Origin: Crocinitomicaceae bacterium
Lineage (GTDB): Bacteria; Bacteroidota; Bacteroidia; Flavobacteriales_D; Crocinitomicaceae
Reading direction: 5' to 3'
DNA length: 9,509 bases
Assembly (NCBI GenBank): GCA_030830385.1
Contig: JAURNA010000080.1
Location: forward strand, 1 to 9,509
Part shown: positions 8,220 through 9,509 of the stretch, in pieces
Position numbering within the stretch: the first letter of the stretch is position 1
Layout: each line of letters begins with the position of its first letter
Notes under the pieces: generated by a model
The model's input: the letters and a program-made list of their open reading frames with translations, nothing else
What the model was told of the DNA's origin: nothing
Database searches by the model: none
Program-made: the position numbers and the translations under genes

Positions 8220-8434
8220 TCTGTTTTGTTGCCGCTCCGGTAAACTGACAATCGGATCATTTCTCCGCGTGTAGCTGGGTCAGGCACGAATCGGGCAGCT
8301 ATACAACCCTTGTGCAAAGCCAACATTGATGCTGACAAATCATAACCACGCGATCCGACAGACACCCGTGATACAGAATGCATGACCTGTTTTGTATTGA
8401 AGTGAAGGATGAACATGAGGTCAGGTATGGACAT
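8220..8434. other. Unassigned spacer downstream of moxR
   Basis: There are 215 bases between the moxR stop and the T-run of the - strand terminator. A - strand frame runs from an ATG at 8434 to 8162 (90 codons), but its product looks like no protein family, it overlaps moxR by 58 bases in antisense, and it begins right at the terminator, so I do not call it a gene. The stretch holds a 9-base-pair inverted repeat (8269-8304) and a 6-base one, TGACCT (8383-8388) with AGGTCA (8418-8423). I see no terminator for moxR on the + strand. Confidence 0.5.
8269..8304. repeat. Inverted repeat / hairpin, 9 bp arms
   Basis: GTGTAGCTG (8269-8277) pairs with CAGCTATAC (8296-8304) over nine pairs, one of them a G-U, around an 18-base loop. 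No T-run follows on either strand, so it is not a standard terminator. It may be an RNA stem in the moxR 3' end or chance. Confidence 0.4.
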
Positions 8435-8498
8435 AAAAAAACCCACACGGCTAGGTTAATTGAAGCCTCAATTAACACGTTTAGGGTTGCCGGTGTGG
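8435..8498 (-). terminator. Strong two-part intrinsic terminator
   Basis: On the - strand, CCACACCGGC (8498-8489) pairs with GCCGTGTGG (8451-8443), leaving one C unpaired, and seven T follow at 8441-8435. Between the arms sits a second perfect hairpin, GTTAATTGA with TCAATTAAC (8476-8468 and 8463-8455), loop GGCT. The T-run is on the - strand only, so it ends transcripts coming from the lapA side or from the candidate RNA. It would not stop moxR transcription on the + strand. Confidence 0.85.
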
Positions 8499-8662
8499 TC
8501 TGAGTTCCGCTGTTTGGTTTCCCTCAAATATCCGAAGATACCTGCGGCCTTTCATCTAAAAACACCTGAGACGCTCCTTAATGGATTTTCCTAAGCTTCA
8601 AAATCGTCCGTATGGGTCCTCTCACGAGTAAACAATCTATTCCCGGCTTTCCGGGCGTTGTT
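8435..8662 (-). ncRNA. Candidate structured non-coding RNA, about 228 nt
   Basis: The 5' end is estimated from a promoter-like element at 8669-8676; the 3' end is the U-run of a strong terminator. Reading the - strand, a CCCGG-AAAG-CCGGG hairpin (8655-8642) lies near the 5' end. A long stem may follow, closed by TGAGA (8624-8620) with TCTCA (8571-8567) and containing GATTTT (8605-8600) with AAAATC (8589-8584). Next is an 8-pair stem capped by a cUUCGg tetraloop (8544-8525), then the terminator. No protein frame fits. It is not tmRNA (no TPsiC arm or tag frame), RNase P RNA (no GAGGAAAGUCC) or SRP RNA as I know them. 6S RNA, which is very variable, or a lineage-specific RNA with its own promoter and terminator remain possible. 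The gene is inferred from structure and position only. Confidence 0.5.
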
Positions 8663-8668
8663 GTGATA

Positions 8669-8703
8669 CTAAAGTACGCATTATTCGCTTTCGATCGTTG
8701 AAA
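8669..8703 (-). promoter_or_regulatory. Possible promoter of the candidate RNA
   Basis: TACTTTAG (8676-8669, - strand) is one mismatch from the Bacteroidota TAnnTTTG element and lies just before the first hairpin of the candidate RNA. The upstream element is poor: TTTC at 8703-8700, with a spacing of 23 instead of 19-21. The start would be near 8662. Confidence 0.35.
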
Positions 8704-8751
8704 GAATATCCACAATTTATATGATTCTCATCAGTATGATTGTGCATAAAT

Positions 8752-8775
8752 CGTGATATTTCATTCAAAATCACG
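8752..8775. repeat. Inverted repeat CGTGAT...ATCACG
   Basis: CGTGAT (8752-8757) pairs with ATCACG (8770-8775). After one bulged A the stem continues with TTT and AAA, leaving a 5-base loop. It lies about 50 bases upstream of the promoter-like element of the candidate RNA. It could be a protein-binding operator or a hairpin in the lapA 3' untranslated region. Confidence 0.45.
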
Positions 8776-8826
8776 TCAATCGGGGGAGAATTATAACCGA
8801 TCGTTTTTGAGACGTTATAATTGACG
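8774..8826. repeat. Long inverted repeat, 13 paired bases
   Basis: AATTATAAC (8789-8797) and GTTATAATT (8814-8822) are perfect 9-base inverted copies, 16 bases apart. The outer CGTC (8774-8777) and GACG (8823-8826) add four pairs across an 11-base bulge. No T-run of useful length follows on the - strand, so it is not a clear terminator for lapA. It abuts the repeat at 8752-8775, sharing two bases. Confidence 0.5.
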
Positions 8827-9028
8827 CACTTATACGATTCACCTCATTGCTGATTACCGGTGCAATTGGATCCGGATGTACAAACTCCGGGCCTTCTCAA
8901 TGTAAAAATATTGCAGCACAAAACTACTTTCCTGCGGGAGTCCGGCGGTCTCAGTTGGATTTCGGAACATGTGCCGATGGGAACAACGAGAGCAATGGTG
9001 ATCGTTCCCCGGCCCGTTCCCTCCTGCT

Positions 9029-9334
9029 CTACTGTTTTTCTTCGATCGAAGCTGTTTTCTTCGAAAGTGTTTGCAGTTTTGTTTCCAAAATGGTGATCTG
9101 CTTGTCTTTCTTGCGTGATCTGCGCATACCGAACAGCGTTGCCCATCCAAATCCACCAGCGATACTGAGCACGATGAGAATGGTTTTGGGTAGGCTCACT
9201 TTCCCGAATAACAAATGAACTTCGGTCTGTTTCCAATTAAGAATCGCAAATAAAATTACCATCAATCCAATGGTGGCGCTGAAGACAAACTTAACTTTCT
9301 GAAATGTCGTCAGGCTTTTCCAAAAATCCTTCAT
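9029..9334 (-). CDS. LapA-domain small membrane protein
   Basis: I choose the ATG at 9334 (MKDFWKSLTTFQKVK), giving 101 residues; the frame is open further upstream, but that part lies within the mscS reading frame. Two membrane helices are visible at about residues 15-33 and 50-70. Between them is NWKQTEVHLLFGKVSLPKTI, the signature of the LapA (lipopolysaccharide assembly protein A, DUF1049) domain. The last 30 residues are basic then coiled-coil-like (RRSRKKDKQITILETKLQTL). In E. coli LapA works with LapB in LPS assembly; the role in Bacteroidota is not established and no lapB is in view. It overlaps the upstream mscS gene by 44 bases, so the two are probably co-transcribed and coupled. 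Confidence 0.85.
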   Translation of the reverse strand: MKDFWKSLTTFQKVKFVFSATIGLMVILFAILNWKQTEVHLLFGKVSLPKTILIVLSIAGGFGWATLFGMRRSRKKDKQITILETKLQTLSKKTASIEEKQ

Positions 9335-9509
9335 GTTCTTGCGTTGTAGGTGTCGTTTTTGTAGATTGAATATGCACATCTCGCTGCGGATATGGAATTT
9401 TGATTCCATATTTTCGCAGATTTTTCAGTACTCTTCTTCGAAGGTCTGATTTCACATTTTCAATCTGGAAGGTCTCTTTCGACCAAAAATTCATTTCAAA
9501 ATCAAGCGA
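9291..9509 (-). CDS. Small-conductance mechanosensitive channel (MscS family), C-terminal end
   Basis: The frame enters from beyond the right edge, and 72 residues are visible up to the TAA at 9293-9291. SLDFEMNFWSKETFQIENVKSD and KYGIKIPYPQRDVHIQS are the closing blocks of the MscS cytoplasmic domain, where the I-P-(Y/F)-PQRDVH strand forms part of the C-terminal beta barrel. A short polar tail follows (KTTPTTQEHEGFLEKPDDISES). The internal ATG at 9494 is not a start, since conserved sequence precedes it. MscS channels release osmolytes on hypo-osmotic shock from the inner membrane. The pore helices are outside the window. Confidence 0.92.
   Translation of the reverse strand, partial: SLDFEMNFWSKETFQIENVKSDLRRRVLKNLRKYGIKIPYPQRDVHIQSTKTTPTTQEHEGFLEKPDDISES

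Larger units (their letters stand above)
8704..9028. other. Unassigned spacer between candidate RNA and lapA
   Basis: These 325 bases contain no gene I can support. The left half (8704-8843) is AT-rich and holds two inverted repeats. The right half (8844-9028) is richer in G+C and happens to be open in two + and two - frames. None of the products looks like a known family, and the frames run on into lapA antisense or out of frame. GGGAAC (8976-8981) with GTTCCC (9003-9008) could form a further stem. It may be the 3' untranslated region of the mscS-lapA transcript, a decayed gene or an upstream control region of the RNA. Confidence 0.45.

Noticed and set aside
8203..8240. Possible moxR terminator (CCGGGAG with CTCCGG)
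   Set aside because: The stem is short with a bulge, the loop is over 20 bases and no T-run follows on the + strand.
8162..8434. 90-codon - strand frame after the terminator
   Set aside because: It overlaps moxR in antisense, starts at the T-run of a strong terminator and resembles no family; likely chance.
8220..8830. tRNA, tmRNA, RNase P RNA or SRP RNA in the gap
   Set aside because: I looked for a TPsiC arm, a tag reading frame, GAGGAAAGUCC and the SRP tetraloop region on both strands and found none.
8844..9236. Overlapping frames of 78-130 codons on both strands
   Set aside because: Several frames are open at once over the same bases, and they run into lapA out of frame or in antisense. 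No domain, signal or plausible start favours any of them.

Overview
The window looks like a chromosomal segment of a member of the Bacteroidota, probably the flavobacterial side. The gene types point there: a carboxypeptidase-regulatory-like surface protein, a run of SurA/parvulin-type periplasmic proteins followed by a MoxR ATPase, and a LapA-domain protein behind a small MscS channel. The promoters fit too: two divergent ones match the Bacteroidota pattern TTTG-N19-TAnnTTTG, and no start codon has a clear Shine-Dalgarno sequence. Base composition is slightly AT-rich and even. I see no insertion sequence, tRNA, rRNA, CRISPR array or phage gene.

Layout. Bases 1-687 (+) hold the 3' part of an HD-superfamily phosphohydrolase. 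It converges, with a 15-base gap, on a secreted carboxypeptidase-regulatory-like protein at 703-1410 (-). That gene diverges from guaB (IMP dehydrogenase, 1554-3026 +) across 143 bases that carry a promoter in each direction. Next comes a tight + strand run: a 652-residue double-parvulin PPIase (3083-5041), a 291-residue SurA-like lipoprotein with a GTG start inside the previous gene (5034-5909), a 452-residue SurA homologue (5887-7245) and a MoxR AAA+ ATPase (7266-8219). The first three overlap one another and moxR follows after 20 bases, so they are probably one operon for outer-membrane protein folding.

The far end reads on the - strand: the C-terminal end of an MscS channel (9291-9509) overlaps a small two-helix LapA-domain protein (9029-9334).

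Between moxR and lapA lie 809 bases (8220-9028) with no convincing protein gene, in a window where other gaps are 143 bases or less. In it I see a candidate structured non-coding RNA on the - strand, about 228 nt, at about 8435-8662. It has a plausible promoter, a CCCGG/CCGGG 5' hairpin, a cUUCGg tetraloop hairpin and a strong intrinsic terminator ending in seven U. Two inverted repeats lie upstream of its promoter and another long hairpin lies downstream of its terminator. This gap is the least explained part of the window and the best place to look for something new. The rest is ordinary housekeeping and envelope content.
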